A model generated the notes under the pieces. The model did not search any database. It worked only from the letters and a program-made list of their open reading frames with translations, and was not told the origin of the DNA. This document shows, piece by piece, positions 9,599 through 18,443 of a stretch of 64,000 nt of DNA. The stretch's first letter is position 1, and the number at the start of each line of letters is the position of its first letter. Origin of the DNA: Pseudoruegeria aquimaris (lineage in GTDB: Bacteria > Pseudomonadota > Alphaproteobacteria > Rhodobacterales > Rhodobacteraceae); assembly GCF_900172235.1 (NCBI RefSeq), contig NZ_FWFQ01000002.1, positions 227,785 through 291,784 of the forward strand, read 5' to 3'. A program made the translations under genes and the position numbers.

Positions 9599-10972
9599 AT
9601 GTTTCTCTCCGTCTTCGAGATGTTCAAGGTCGGCGTCGGCCCGTCGTCTTCCCACACGATGGGGCCAATGGTGGCGGCGGGGCGCTTTCTTGAAGCGTTG
9701 CGGGCCTCGCCCTTCCACGCCCACGGGCTGCGCGCCTCGCTGCATGGATCGCTGGCCTTCACCGGCGTCGGCCACGCGACGGATCGCGCCACCATCCTGG
9801 GCCTCGCAGGCTTCCAGCCCGACACCTACGATGCCGAGGCCGCGGAGGCCGCGCTCGCCCGGATCCGCACCGAAAAACGCCTGCACCCCGAGGGGCTGGC
9901 GCCGCTGGCCTTCGATCCCGAAGCCGATCTGATCTTCGATTACGGCCCGCCGCTGCCCGGCCACGCCAACGGCATGATCCTGATGGCGACCGACGCCCAG
10001 GGCGACGTGATCCTGCAGGAAACCTACTACTCCATCGGCGGCGGCTTCGTGATGACGGCCGACGAACTGGCCCGGGGCAAGCACACCGACGAGGGCGCTC
10101 CCGTGCCCTACCCGTTCAAGACGGCGGCCGAAATGCTCGCCATGGCGGCGGCCAGCGGCAAGAGCATCGCCGAGATGAAACGCGCCAACGAGCTTTCGCG
10201 CTGCCCTGCCGCCGATCTCGACACCGGGCTCGCGCGCATCTGGGAGGTGATGAACGCCTGCATCGACCGCGGGCTGGCCGCCGAGGGCACCCTGCCCGGC
10301 GGGCTGAACGTGAAGCGCCGGGCGCGGCAGGTCCACGAGGCGCTGTTGGCGGAGCGCGGCATGAACCTCTCCGCGCCGCATACGATCAACGACTGGATGA
10401 GCGCCTACGCCATGGCGGTGAACGAAGAGAATGCCGCCGGTGGACAGGTCGTCACCGCGCCGACGAACGGCGCCGCCGGAGTGCTGCCGGCCACCATCCG
10501 CTACTGGCTCGATCACGTGCCCGGCGCCACCGCCTCCCGCATCCCCGATTTCCTGCTCACCGCCGCCGCCATCGGCGGGCTGGTGAAACACAACGCCTCG
10601 ATCTCCGGCGCCGAATGCGGCTGCCAGGCCGAGGTCGGCTCCGCCTCTGCCATGGCCGCGGCGGGCTTGTGCGCCGTGCTCGGCGGCACCCCGAAGCAGG
10701 TGGAGAACGCCGCCGAGATCGCGCTGGAGCATCACCTCGGCATGACCTGCGATCCGGTGAAGGGCCTCGTGCAGGTGCCCTGCATCGAGCGCAACGGGCT
10801 GGGCTGCATCAAGGCCGTCTCGGCCGCCTCGCTGGCCCTGCGCGGCACCGGCGATCATTTCGTGCCACTGGACAGCGCCATCGAAACCATGCGGCAGACG
10901 GGCGCGGACATGCACGAGAAATACAAGGAAACCTCGCTCGGCGGCCTCGCCGTGAACGTGCCGAACTGCTGA
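9599..10972 (+). CDS. sdaA: L-serine ammonia-lyase
   Basis: Iron-sulfur L-serine dehydratase converting serine to pyruvate and ammonia; 457 residues of the fused single-chain type. It begins [23 protein letters not shown], the typical beta-domain start (quoted up to residue 20 as [20 protein letters not shown]), and contains Fe-S-associated cysteines in [12 protein letters not shown] and [12 protein letters not shown]. Start ATG 9599 is preceded by AGGAAAGG; the 50-residue upstream extension is not protein-like. A 10-bp hairpin without a U-tract follows the stop. Confidence 0.93.
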   Translation: MFLSVFEMFKVGVGPSSSHTMGPMVAAGRFLEALRASPFHAHGLRASLHGSLAFTGVGHATDRATILGLAGFQPDTYDAEAAEAALARIRTEKRLHPEGLAPLAFDPEADLIFDYGPPLPGHANGMILMATDAQGDVILQETYYSIGGGFVMTADELARGKHTDEGAPVPYPFKTAAEMLAMAAASGKSIAEMKRANELSRCPAADLDTGLARIWEVMNACIDRGLAAEGTLPGGLNVKRRARQVHEALLAERGMNLSAPHTINDWMSAYAMAVNEENAAGGQVVTAPTNGAAGVLPATIRYWLDHVPGATASRIPDFLLTAAAIGGLVKHNASISGAECGCQAEVGSASAMAAAGLCAVLGGTPKQVENAAEIALEHHLGMTCDPVKGLVQVPCIERNGLGCIKAVSAASLALRGTGDHFVPLDSAIETMRQTGADMHEKYKETSLGGLAVNVPNC

Positions 10973-10975
10973 AGA

Positions 10976-11004
10976 CGCGCAAGCCGCTCAAAAAGGCTTG
11001 CGCG
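10976..11004 (+). terminator. Hairpin behind sdaA
   Basis: A perfect 10-bp stem (10976-10985 with 10995-11004) around a 9-base loop containing AAAAA. No T-run follows, so it is a weak or factor-dependent terminator, or a 3' stabilising structure. Confidence 0.5.
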
Positions 11005-11057
11005 CCCGGCGACTTATCTGGTCTTCAGGGGGCAGAAGTTGATTGCAGGAAAAAGAC

Positions 11058-11690
11058 ATGCCGAAACGCCGCTCGATTTACAGCTATCTGGATGATTTCG
11101 GCATTTCAGGATTCACCACCATACTCGAGATCGGTGCCAATGACGGCTCGGACTCCAGCAAGCTTGCCGCCAATGCTCCGAACGGCCACTTGCATGCCTT
11201 CGAGCCGGACGAACGCGCGATCGCGAACTTTCTGAAGACCGACATGCCCGGGAACGTGACTCTGCATCGCCATGCGATCGGAGCGGAGAACGGCGAGGTG
11301 ACCTTCTATCCGAGCCTGTCGCGCCGCGACAGGGACTGGGACAAATCAGGCTCGATCCGCCGTCCGAAGAAAGTCCTCGAAAAGTATCCCGAGCTGAGTT
11401 TCGGAGAAGGCACCACCGTGCCCATTCGCCGCCTGGACGACTGGGCCCGAGAGAACGGCATCGAAGCTGTCGATCTGATCTGGGCGGATGTTCAGGGCGC
11501 CGAGGAGGACGTCATTCAGGGTGGTCGGGAAACCCTTTCGCGGACAAGATACTTCTATACCGAGTTCTCCAACAGGGAGATGTATGAAGGCCAGGTCCGC
11601 CTGGAGGCGTTGCTGGCCATGCTGCCGGAATTTGAATTGATCGAGCGCTACAACAGTGACGTTCTGCTGCGACACACGAAGCTGACGTGA
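11058..11690 (+). CDS. FkbM family methyltransferase
   Basis: A 210-residue SAM-dependent methyltransferase. Motif I is ILEIGANDGSDSS, followed by HAFEPDERA (acidic residue for SAM ribose), and the C-terminal LDDWARENGIEAVDLIWADV with QGAEEDVIQGG that is diagnostic for FkbM enzymes. Such enzymes O-methylate sugars or polyketides. Start ATG 11058 has AGGAAAA upstream; a TTG at 11043 is less likely. Codon choice looks more relaxed than in the neighbours, with A/T allowed more often at third positions, hinting at transfer, though this is a by-eye impression. Confidence 0.82.
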   Translation: MPKRRSIYSYLDDFGISGFTTILEIGANDGSDSSKLAANAPNGHLHAFEPDERAIANFLKTDMPGNVTLHRHAIGAENGEVTFYPSLSRRDRDWDKSGSIRRPKKVLEKYPELSFGEGTTVPIRRLDDWARENGIEAVDLIWADVQGAEEDVIQGGRETLSRTRYFYTEFSNREMYEGQVRLEALLAMLPEFELIERYNSDVLLRHTKLT

Positions 11691-11742
11691 ACCAGAAACC
11701 GGCCAACCGGAGGCGCGACTTGAGCACGGGGGAAGGCCACGA

Positions 11743-12684
11743 ATGACCCGCGACAGGCCCGTTCTCGGCATCGTGCTCATGCTCGGCTTCTGCGTCCTGG
11801 CCCCGCTCGGCGACGCCGTGGCCAAGCTGCTGGGCAGCCGCATGGGGGTGGGCGAGTTGGTGTTCCTGCGCTTCCTGTTCCAGCTGGTGATCCTCGCGCC
11901 CTTCGCGCTCACCGGCGCGCGGGCGATCCTGCGGGATAGTTTCGTGCTGGGCATGACGGCCCTGCGCACGCTGCTGCACATCCTCGGGATCGGCTGCATG
12001 TTCCTCGCCCTGCGCTACCTGCCGCTGGCCGAGGCCGTGGCCATCGCCTTCGTCATGCCCTTCATCATGCTGCTGCTGGGGCGTTACGTGCTGGGCGAGG
12101 AAGTGGGGCCGCGGCGCATCGCGGCCTGCGCGATGGGCTTCGTCGGAACGCTCCTCGTGGTGCAGCCCAGCTTCGCCGCCGTCGGCCCGGCCGCGCTGCT
12201 GCCGCTGGCGGTGGCCGTCGTCTTCGCGCTGTTCATGCTCGTCACCCGGACGATCGCCAAGAAGGTGGACCCGATCGCGCTTCAGGCGGTGAGCGGCGCG
12301 ATGGCCTGCCTCGTGCTGGTGCCGCTCCTGCTGCTGACCGAGGGGCTGCCCCCCGTTCCCGGCGATCCGGCCACCCTCGGCCTGATCCTCGCCCTCGGCA
12401 CGCTCGGAACCGTGGCACACCTGCTGATGACGTGGTCTCTGCGCTTCGCCCCCTCCGCCACGCTTGCACCGATGCAATACCTCGAAATCCCCTTCGCCAC
12501 GCTGATCGGCTGGATGATCTTCCGCGATCTGCCCAACGGGCTGGCCGCGCTGGGGATCGGGGTGACGATGGCCGCCGGGCTCTACATCATCCACCGTGAG
12601 CGGCGCGCAGGCCGCGGGCAGCCTCCGGCAGGCAGCGCCGCGGCAGGATCACCAGCATCTCCCCGCGCGCGATCCGAAGGCTGA
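11743..12684 (+). CDS. DMT family transporter (EamA)
   Basis: A 313-residue inner-membrane protein of the drug/metabolite transporter superfamily: ten hydrophobic segments in two EamA repeats, with typical ALRYLPLAEAVAIAFVMPF. The substrate is unknown. After YIIHRERR the last 25 residues are Gly/Ala/Pro/Arg-rich and lie in the 98-base tail-to-tail overlap with the thiamine diphosphokinase gene, so this tail is probably an accretion rather than conserved protein. Confidence 0.85.
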   Translation: MTRDRPVLGIVLMLGFCVLAPLGDAVAKLLGSRMGVGELVFLRFLFQLVILAPFALTGARAILRDSFVLGMTALRTLLHILGIGCMFLALRYLPLAEAVAIAFVMPFIMLLLGRYVLGEEVGPRRIAACAMGFVGTLLVVQPSFAAVGPAALLPLAVAVVFALFMLVTRTIAKKVDPIALQAVSGAMACLVLVPLLLLTEGLPPVPGDPATLGLILALGTLGTVAHLLMTWSLRFAPSATLAPMQYLEIPFATLIGWMIFRDLPNGLAALGIGVTMAAGLYIIHRERRAGRGQPPAGSAAAGSPASPRARSEG

Positions 12685-13273
12685 CGGGCCCAAGCGCGCA
12701 ATTCGACGTGCCGATCCGCACTCCGGGGGCGAAGTCGATCCCGTCTATGGGCCACTTCAGCCCCGACGACGCGCCCCGCGCCGGCCCCATGGGAAACAGC
12801 GACACCCGCGTGCCGGCGGCGAGATCGAGTTCCAGCGCGGGCGGCACGCGGAAGATCACGTCCCGCGCCCCCACCAGGATCGCGGGCTGAGCGGGGAAGG
12901 CCGCAAGGGCGTGCAGCGCCGCCAGCTCGTGATCCAGCCGCCCGCCGGTGAAGCCGAGGCACAGGATCAAGGGCGCGCGCAGCCGCTGAAGGCATTTCTC
13001 GAAATCGGTGCTGTCCTGCTCGGCCACGGGCATGAGCGCGACGCCGGCGGCCTCCAGATCCCGGCGCAGCGGCGCATCGAGGGAGTCCATGTCGCCGATC
13101 ACCGCCTGCGGCCAATGCCCGGCCGCACGGGCCGAAGCCGCGCCCCCGCCATCTGCGGCAAAGAGATTCGGGGCCATCTCCAAAAGCGCGCAAACCGCCG
13201 CATTGTCCACGGGCGCGCCTCCGAGCAGCGTTATTGGCTCCGATCTGGAAACAATCCCGGTCAATTCGGGCAT
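12587..13273 (-). CDS. thiN: Thiamine diphosphokinase
   Basis: Transfers pyrophosphate from ATP to thiamine. The 228-residue protein has LLGGAPVDNA at the start, FAADGGGAASARAAGHWPQAVIGDMDSL, EQDSTDFEKCLQ and GFTGGRLDHELA (single blocks here exceed none of the family motifs and match TPK). Those Asp residues bind Mg and pyrophosphate. Start ATG 13273 follows GAAGAA; an in-frame ATG 13 codons earlier (13312) is an alternative. Its 3' end overlaps the convergent DMT gene by 98 bases. Confidence 0.85.
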   Translation of the reverse strand: MPELTGIVSRSEPITLLGGAPVDNAAVCALLEMAPNLFAADGGGAASARAAGHWPQAVIGDMDSLDAPLRRDLEAAGVALMPVAEQDSTDFEKCLQRLRAPLILCLGFTGGRLDHELAALHALAAFPAQPAILVGARDVIFRVPPALELDLAAGTRVSLFPMGPARGASSGLKWPIDGIDFAPGVRIGTSNCALGPVSLRIARGEMLVILPRRCLPEAARGLRAAHGG

Positions 13274-13405
13274 TTCTTCGCCGTTCTTGGGTTTCGACAC
13301 ATTCTGGCCCATAAATAACACCGGAAATATCCCAGTTCCGATCCTTTCTGCGACGCATGGGGTGGTAAACACACTGTTGCTGAATAAGAGAAAGCGAGCA
13401 ATCCG

Positions 13406-16018
13406 ATGGTCGGTGCGAGTAAAATTCTGACAGTATCTTATGGAACCTTCAGCTGTACGCTGGAAGGCTTCGATGATTCTTTTAATACGATGAAGGCGAT
13501 TGCGGAGTACTTCCGCGATCTGGCAGCAGAGGACCGCTATTTCGGAGCGGAACCCCCCGCACCCGACGCCGAGATGCTGGCGCGAATTGCTGAAAAGGAA
13601 GTCAGCCGGCGCGTCGAGGCCCGCATTCAGGACAACAACGTGGTCTTGCGTCAGCAGGAGGCCCCCGCCCTGGAGACCCAGCGCGCCGCCCCCTCGCCGA
13701 TCCCGCCGCAGCCGGTCTCCCGCCCCGCGGCCGCCCCGGCCGCGCAGGCTCCGGCGGCAAAGCCCGCGCCGAAGGCCGCCGCGCCCCGGAAGCCGGCGTT
13801 CCAGCCCTCGCCCGCCGCCCCGGCCGCCGACGCCGACAGCATTGCCGCCAAGCTGCAACGCATCCGCGCCGTCGTCGCCCAGAACAAGGCCGGCACCTCC
13901 GACCGCCTCTTCGACGAGGACGAGCAGGTCGGCGAGATCGCCGAAGAGATCACCGCCACGCCCGAGACGGCCCCCGAACCGGCGCCTGAACCGGCCCCGG
14001 CGCCGCAGCTGGACGATCCGGAGCTGATCGCCGCGGCCGCCGAAGAGCCGGCCGAGGATTTCGAAGAGGAAGATTCCCTTGCCGCGCTCGAAGCCTTCGA
14101 GCAGGCCGCCGAGGAAGCTGCGCCCGACGCCACCGAAGCGGCGGCAGACAGCAAGGAGGCCGAGGAGGCCGAAGGGGAAGCCGGCATCGCAGATTTCGAA
14201 GCGGAAGGCTCTTTCGCGGAAGAAGCTTTCGAAGAAGAAACCTTCGAGGAGGAGGCCGCGGATTTCGCTCCCGAGGCGACCGACGCCCTGCTGAAAGCCG
14301 TTGCCGCCCGCAGCACGCCGGAAACCGCCCCCGAATTGGCGCCGGAACCCGCGGCTGAAGCCGAGGCCCCGGCCGACGACATCGTGGACGACATCGCCGA
14401 GGATATCGCCGAGGACATCGAAGCGGAACTTCTTCCGGACGTGGAAGCCGAAGCCGAAGCCGAAGCCGAAGCCGAAGCCGAAGCCGAAGCCGAAGCCGAA
14501 GCCGAAGCCGAAGCCGAAGCCGAAGCCGAAGCCGAAGCCGAAGCCGAAGCCGAAGCCGAAGCCGAAGCCGAAGAAAGCCTGGTAGAGGCCGAGGCCGAAG
14601 TCGAGGTGGAATCCGCCGAAGACACCACGGAAGACGATGCCGAGGACGCCATTGAAATCGCGGAAGGCCTCGAAGAAGCGCCCGTGATGACCGAAGAGGT
14701 GTTCGAGGCGGAAGAGGACGAAGGCGCCGAGGCAGCAGAGCTTGCTTCACAGGAAGAAGCTTACGAGGAAGACAGCGACGACGAAGATGTGCTCGCCCGT
14801 CTGACCGCCTCGCTCCAGGCGGCCCCCGAAGTTGCCGAACAGACCGAAGCCGACGATGCGGAAGAGATGGCGGACGCCGCTCCGCTGGTGCTGACCCCGG
14901 CCGACAGCGTGGCCGAAGCCGCCGAGGAAGCTTCCCAGGAAGAAACTCCCCCGCAAGAAGAAGAGCGCAAGGTCTCCGCCACCGCCGCGGCGGCCGCCGC
15001 CCGCGCCCGTGCCCGCGTCATCCGGATGAAGAAATCCGACGTGGAGGATGCGATCGCCGACGGCACGCTCCAGCCGGTCGAGCTGGTGGAGGAACCCGAG
15101 GAAGAGATCGCGGAAGCCACCGCCGAGGCCGATCCTCTGGAGGGCAACAGCTCGCTCTCCGAGGAGGAAGAAGCCGATCTGCGCGCCGAGCTTGCCGCCG
15201 TGGAAGCCGAGGAGCGCGGGGACGAGCCCGTCACCCCGGTGCGCCCCGTGCGCGTCACCCCGCGCCGCGTGACCACCAGCGCCGAGGACGACGAGGAAGC
15301 CGTGGCCCGCCTGCTGGAGCAGACCAACAGCAAGCTGGAAGAGAGCGAAGGCGCCCGCCGCCGCTCGGGCTTCGCCCACCTCAAGGCCGCCGTGGCCGCC
15401 ACCGTCGCCGAACGCAGGTTCCTGGGCGGCAAGAAGAAGAAGGAAGACGAAACCGAAGCCTACCGCGAGGATCTGGCCAAGGCCGTCAAACCCGGCAAAC
15501 CCAGCCCTGCCCCGGCGCCGCGCCCCAACCGCAAGGACGGCACGATGGCACCGCTGATGCTGGTGAGCGAGCAGCGCGTGGACGTGGCCCCCCGCCCCGG
15601 CGATCTGGCCGCCTCGGCCGGCCGCGGGAGCGAGCAGACCGCCGGCAACCTGGCGCTTCAGAAATCGCCGCGCCGCGAGGTCTCGGTCTACGAGCTGGAG
15701 AAGGTCGATCACGTCCTGTCCGACGACACGAGCTTCGAGGAGTTCGCCGCCCGTCTCGGCGTGACCGAACTGCCTGACCTGCTGGAAGCCGCGGCCGCCT
15801 ACGTGGCCTTCGTGGAAGGCCGGCCGCAGTTCTCCCGTCCGCACGTGATGGGGGTCATGGCCAAGGCCGCCAACGCGCAGGACATCTCCCGCGAGGACGG
15901 GCTGCGCTCCTTCGGCCAGCTGCTGCGCGAAGGGCGCCTTCAGAAGGTGCAGCGCGGCCAGTTCACGATCTCGAAGACGACCCGTTTCAAACCCAAGGCC
16001 CGTTATGGCAACGAGTGA
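13406..16018 (+). CDS. Large acidic protein of unknown function with a pure Glu-Ala repeat
   Basis: An 870-residue protein I cannot assign to a named family. The N-terminal 70 residues (KILTVSYGTFSCTLEGFDD, then FNTMKAIAEYFRDLAAEDR) look folded. The C-terminal 110 or so residues (from VYELEKVDHVLSDDTSFEEF) also look folded, possibly helical. Between them lie about 600 residues dominated by Glu, Ala and Pro, predicted disordered, containing 21 uninterrupted Glu-Ala pairs (residues 347-388) and a basic stretch with LGGKKKKEDE. The start follows an AGAAAGCGAG region; GTG starts nearby cannot be excluded. No signal peptide or membrane segment. A strong bidirectional terminator follows. Confidence 0.8.
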   Translation: MVGASKILTVSYGTFSCTLEGFDDSFNTMKAIAEYFRDLAAEDRYFGAEPPAPDAEMLARIAEKEVSRRVEARIQDNNVVLRQQEAPALETQRAAPSPIPPQPVSRPAAAPAAQAPAAKPAPKAAAPRKPAFQPSPAAPAADADSIAAKLQRIRAVVAQNKAGTSDRLFDEDEQVGEIAEEITATPETAPEPAPEPAPAPQLDDPELIAAAAEEPAEDFEEEDSLAALEAFEQAAEEAAPDATEAAADSKEAEEAEGEAGIADFEAEGSFAEEAFEEETFEEEAADFAPEATDALLKAVAARSTPETAPELAPEPAAEAEAPADDIVDDIAEDIAEDIEAELLPDVEAEAEAEAEAEAEAEAEAEAEAEAEAEAEAEAEAEAEAEAEAEESLVEAEAEVEVESAEDTTEDDAEDAIEIAEGLEEAPVMTEEVFEAEEDEGAEAAELASQEEAYEEDSDDEDVLARLTASLQAAPEVAEQTEADDAEEMADAAPLVLTPADSVAEAAEEASQEETPPQEEERKVSATAAAAAARARARVIRMKKSDVEDAIADGTLQPVELVEEPEEEIAEATAEADPLEGNSSLSEEEEADLRAELAAVEAEERGDEPVTPVRPVRVTPRRVTTSAEDDEEAVARLLEQTNSKLEESEGARRRSGFAHLKAAVAATVAERRFLGGKKKKEDETEAYREDLAKAVKPGKPSPAPAPRPNRKDGTMAPLMLVSEQRVDVAPRPGDLAASAGRGSEQTAGNLALQKSPRREVSVYELEKVDHVLSDDTSFEEFAARLGVTELPDLLEAAAAYVAFVEGRPQFSRPHVMGVMAKAANAQDISREDGLRSFGQLLREGRLQKVQRGQFTISKTTRFKPKARYGNE
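14444..14569 (+). repeat. Perfect hexanucleotide tandem repeat (GAAGCC)21
   Basis: Twenty-one uninterrupted identical GAAGCC units (126 bases) encode 21 Glu-Ala pairs in the 870-residue protein. The array ends at GAAGAAAGC. Copy-number change by slippage would keep frame because the unit is six bases. Confidence 0.97.
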
Positions 16019-16065
16019 CCATCCGGCACTGTCCTGAAGACCACCCCGGATACGTATAACGGTAA

Positions 16066-16102
16066 AAAAGCGGGACGGCCCTGGACCAGCCGTCCCGCTT
16101 TT
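16066..16102. terminator. Bidirectional rho-independent terminator
   Basis: Perfect 14-bp stem (16066-16079 with 16089-16102) with a 9-base loop. It has T-rich tails on both strands (CTTTTCTTTT on plus, a run of six T on minus). It separates the large acidic protein gene from the convergent DUF2842/purA unit. Confidence 0.9.
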
Positions 16103-16181
16103 CTTTTGGCACCTGCAAAATGAAAAGAGGCCGAAGCACTGCCCCGGCCCCCGGTGTATTTCAGGTCAACAGGCGGCGGGC

Positions 16182-16403
16182 TCAGCCCTGATCGCCCGGA
16201 TCTTCCTTGCCAACGCCCTTGAACACCGCCTTCAGCGGCAGCGCCCAGACGACGCCCAGCGCCACGTAGACGAGGAACTCGACCCAGATCGACGGGCGCT
16301 CGAGCCAGTTCACCACCGTCACGCAGACGACGATATAGGCCGGCAGGCCGATCAGCAGGATCAGCAGCGACAGGCGTTTTCTTGTCTTGTACGGCAGGGC
16401 CAT
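16182..16403 (-). CDS. DUF2842 small membrane protein
   Basis: A 73-residue protein with two transmembrane segments (about 9-30 and 42-62), beginning MALPYKTRKRLSLLILLIG. It matches the alphaproteobacterial DUF2842 family, whose function is unknown. It lies 13 bases downstream of purA on the same strand, so it is probably read from the purA message. The longer frame to 16457 would overlap purA and is not needed. Confidence 0.78.
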   Translation of the reverse strand: MALPYKTRKRLSLLILLIGLPAYIVVCVTVVNWLERPSIWVEFLVYVALGVVWALPLKAVFKGVGKEDPGDQG

Positions 16404-16416
16404 GGGCGGGCTCGGA

Positions 16417-17712
16417 TCAATCGGCGAAAGGATCGGTGACGAGGATGGTGTCGTCACGCTCGGGCGAGGTGGACAGTAGCGCGACCGGGCAGCCGATCAA
16501 CTCTTCCACGCGGCGCACGTATTTGATCGCGTTGGCGGGCAGATCAGCCCAGGAGCGCGCGCCCTCGGTGCTTTCCTGCCAGCCCGGCACTTCCTCGTAG
16601 ATCGGGGTGCAGCGGGCCTGTTCCTCGGCCGCCGTGGGCAGGTAGTCCAGCCGCTTGCCGTCCAGCTCGTAGGCCACGCAGATCTTGAGCGTGTCGAAGC
16701 CGTCGAGCACGTCGAGCTTGGTGAGCGAGATGCCGTTGATGCCGGAGGTGGCGACGGTCTGGCGCACGAGGCAGGCATCGAACCAGCCGCAGCGGCGCTT
16801 GCGGCCCGTAGTGGTGCCGAACTCGTGGCCGCGCTCACCGAGGCGCTGGCCGTCGGCGTCCTCCAGCTCCGTCGGGAAAGGCCCCTCGCCCACGCGGGTG
16901 GTGTAGGCCTTCACGATGCCGAGCACGAAATCGATGGCGTTGGGGCCGATGCCCACGCCGGTGGCGGCCTGCCCTGCGATCACGTTGGAGGAAGTGACGA
17001 AGGGATAGGTGCCGAAATCGATGTCCAGCAGCGCGCCCTGGGCGCCTTCGAACAGGATGCGTTTGCCCGCCTTGCGCTTCTCGTTGAGCACCTTCCAGAC
17101 CGGCGCGGCGAAGGGCAGGATCTTGGGCGCGATCTCCTTGAGCTGGGCGATCAGCGCGTCGCGGTCGATCGGCGCGACGCCAAGGCCCTTGCGCAGCGGA
17201 TCGTGGTGCTGGAGCGCGCGATCCACGCGGGCCTCCAGGGTGGCGTCATCGGCCAGATCAGCAACCCGGACGGCGCGGCGGCCGACCTTGTCTTCGTAGG
17301 CGGGGCCGATGCCGCGGCCCGTGGTGCCGATCTTGGTGCCCTTGGAGGCGGCTTCCTCGCGGGCGCGGTCCAACTCGCCGTGCAGCGGCAGGATCAGCGG
17401 GGTGTTCTCGGCGATCATCAGCGTTTCGGGCGTGATTTCGACGCCCTGCGCGCGCACAGTCTCGATTTCCTTCACGAGGTGCCAGGGATCGAGCACCACG
17501 CCGTTGCCGATGACCGAAAGCTTGCCGCCCCGCACGACGCCGGAGGGCAGCGCGTGCAGCTTGTAGACCTTGCCGTCCACCACCAGCGTGTGGCCGGCGT
17601 TGTGGCCGCCCTGAAACCGCGCGATCACGTCGGCCCGCTCACTGAGCCAGTCGACGATCTTGCCTTTACCTTCGTCACCCCATTGGGCGCCCACGACAAC
17701 CACGTTGGCCAT
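16417..17712 (-). CDS. purA: Adenylosuccinate synthetase
   Basis: Joins IMP and aspartate using GTP in AMP synthesis. The 431-residue sequence shows the N-terminal loop [17 protein letters not shown], the IMP-binding [15 protein letters not shown]-like [14 protein letters not shown], and [13 protein letters not shown] 17712 is the start with GGAAG upstream; an upstream in-frame GTG is spurious. It is transcribed divergently from the HlyC-like gene; the 200-base gap between them must hold both promoters. Confidence 0.96.
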   Translation of the reverse strand: MANVVVVGAQWGDEGKGKIVDWLSERADVIARFQGGHNAGHTLVVDGKVYKLHALPSGVVRGGKLSVIGNGVVLDPWHLVKEIETVRAQGVEITPETLMIAENTPLILPLHGELDRAREEAASKGTKIGTTGRGIGPAYEDKVGRRAVRVADLADDATLEARVDRALQHHDPLRKGLGVAPIDRDALIAQLKEIAPKILPFAAPVWKVLNEKRKAGKRILFEGAQGALLDIDFGTYPFVTSSNVIAGQAATGVGIGPNAIDFVLGIVKAYTTRVGEGPFPTELEDADGQRLGERGHEFGTTTGRKRRCGWFDACLVRQTVATSGINGISLTKLDVLDGFDTLKICVAYELDGKRLDYLPTAAEEQARCTPIYEEVPGWQESTEGARSWADLPANAIKYVRRVEELIGCPVALLSTSPERDDTILVTDPFAD

Positions 17713-17912
17713 GATCACTTCCTATCCTTGGCACGGGAAAAACCGGCCCCCGTATAGCCGCCAGATCGGCGCGGCGAAACCGGAATCTGTGCGACTGCGG
17801 CGAAGCTGCCCCCGGCCCGGCGGCGGCACATCGCCCCGCCGGCTTGGTTTCGCCCCCAAAAGCGCCACATTCCAAGGATAATCACGGTGCAAACGAACGA
17901 TTGACCACGCGG

Positions 17913-18443
17913 ATGACGATGCCCGAGCCTGAGAAAAGACCTGCACCGGAGGGTTGGTTCGACCTTTCGCCCGAGGCCTACGCGGACCTCGGGGCGATGG
18001 TCTATCTCTCCGCGTTGACGGCCACGCACCGCAACCGCTCCCTGCTGCAGGCAGTCAACGCCTTCGAAACGCCGCTGCGCCTGAAGCAATACAAGATCTT
18101 CCGCCAGAACGGTTTTCCGCGCGCCTTCGTCACCTACGCCGGGCTGTCGCCCGAGGTGGAGCGGCGCTTCGCGATCGATCACGCGCCGATCCTCGGCGAG
18201 GATTACGCCTCGGGTCCGTCGTTCTGGATCGTGGATCTCGTCTCCCCCTTCGGACAGATCCGCCAGATCGCCGAGATCATGCGCCGGACGATCCCCTTCG
18301 ACCGGATGCGCGCCAACCGACTCGACAGCGACATGAGCCGCCCTCGGATCGTGGAATGGACGCGGGATAAGGCGGGCGCGGTGCACATGCGGCTCTACCG
18401 CAAGGCGGAGTTCGCCGCGCTGCTCGATGGCGGGGCGGGCTGA
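17913..18443 (+). CDS. Toxin-activating lysine-acyltransferase (HlyC family)
   Basis: A 176-residue protein with the HlyC/RtxC pattern. LGAMVYLSALTATHRN carries the catalytic His39. AFVTYAGLS matches the conserved cytosolic core, GEDYASGPSFWIVDLVSPFG carries Asp97 (equivalent to the HlyC catalytic Asp), and an arginine-containing C-terminal segment follows. Known members use acyl-ACP to acylate internal lysines of RTX protoxins. Here no RTX toxin or type I secretion gene is adjacent; the gene instead ends inside the start codon of a VCBS-Hint protein (TGATG). ATG 17919 is an alternative start. The function as acyltransferase is inferred from family residues; the target is unknown. Confidence 0.85.
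   Translation: MTMPEPEKRPAPEGWFDLSPEAYADLGAMVYLSALTATHRNRSLLQAVNAFETPLRLKQYKIFRQNGFPRAFVTYAGLSPEVERRFAIDHAPILGEDYASGPSFWIVDLVSPFGQIRQIAEIMRRTIPFDRMRANRLDSDMSRPRIVEWTRDKAGAVHMRLYRKAEFAALLDGGAG

Noticed and set aside
9128..10915. Minus-strand 595-residue ORF opposite sdaA
   Set aside because: His/Gly/Ala-rich shadow of sdaA, whose own frame has all family motifs.
13651..15844. Long antisense ORFs (333, 266 and 365 residues) opposite the Glu-Ala repeat gene
   Set aside because: They are shadows of the repeat and biased codons, giving poly-Ser-Ala or poly-Arg-Leu low-complexity products with no motif.
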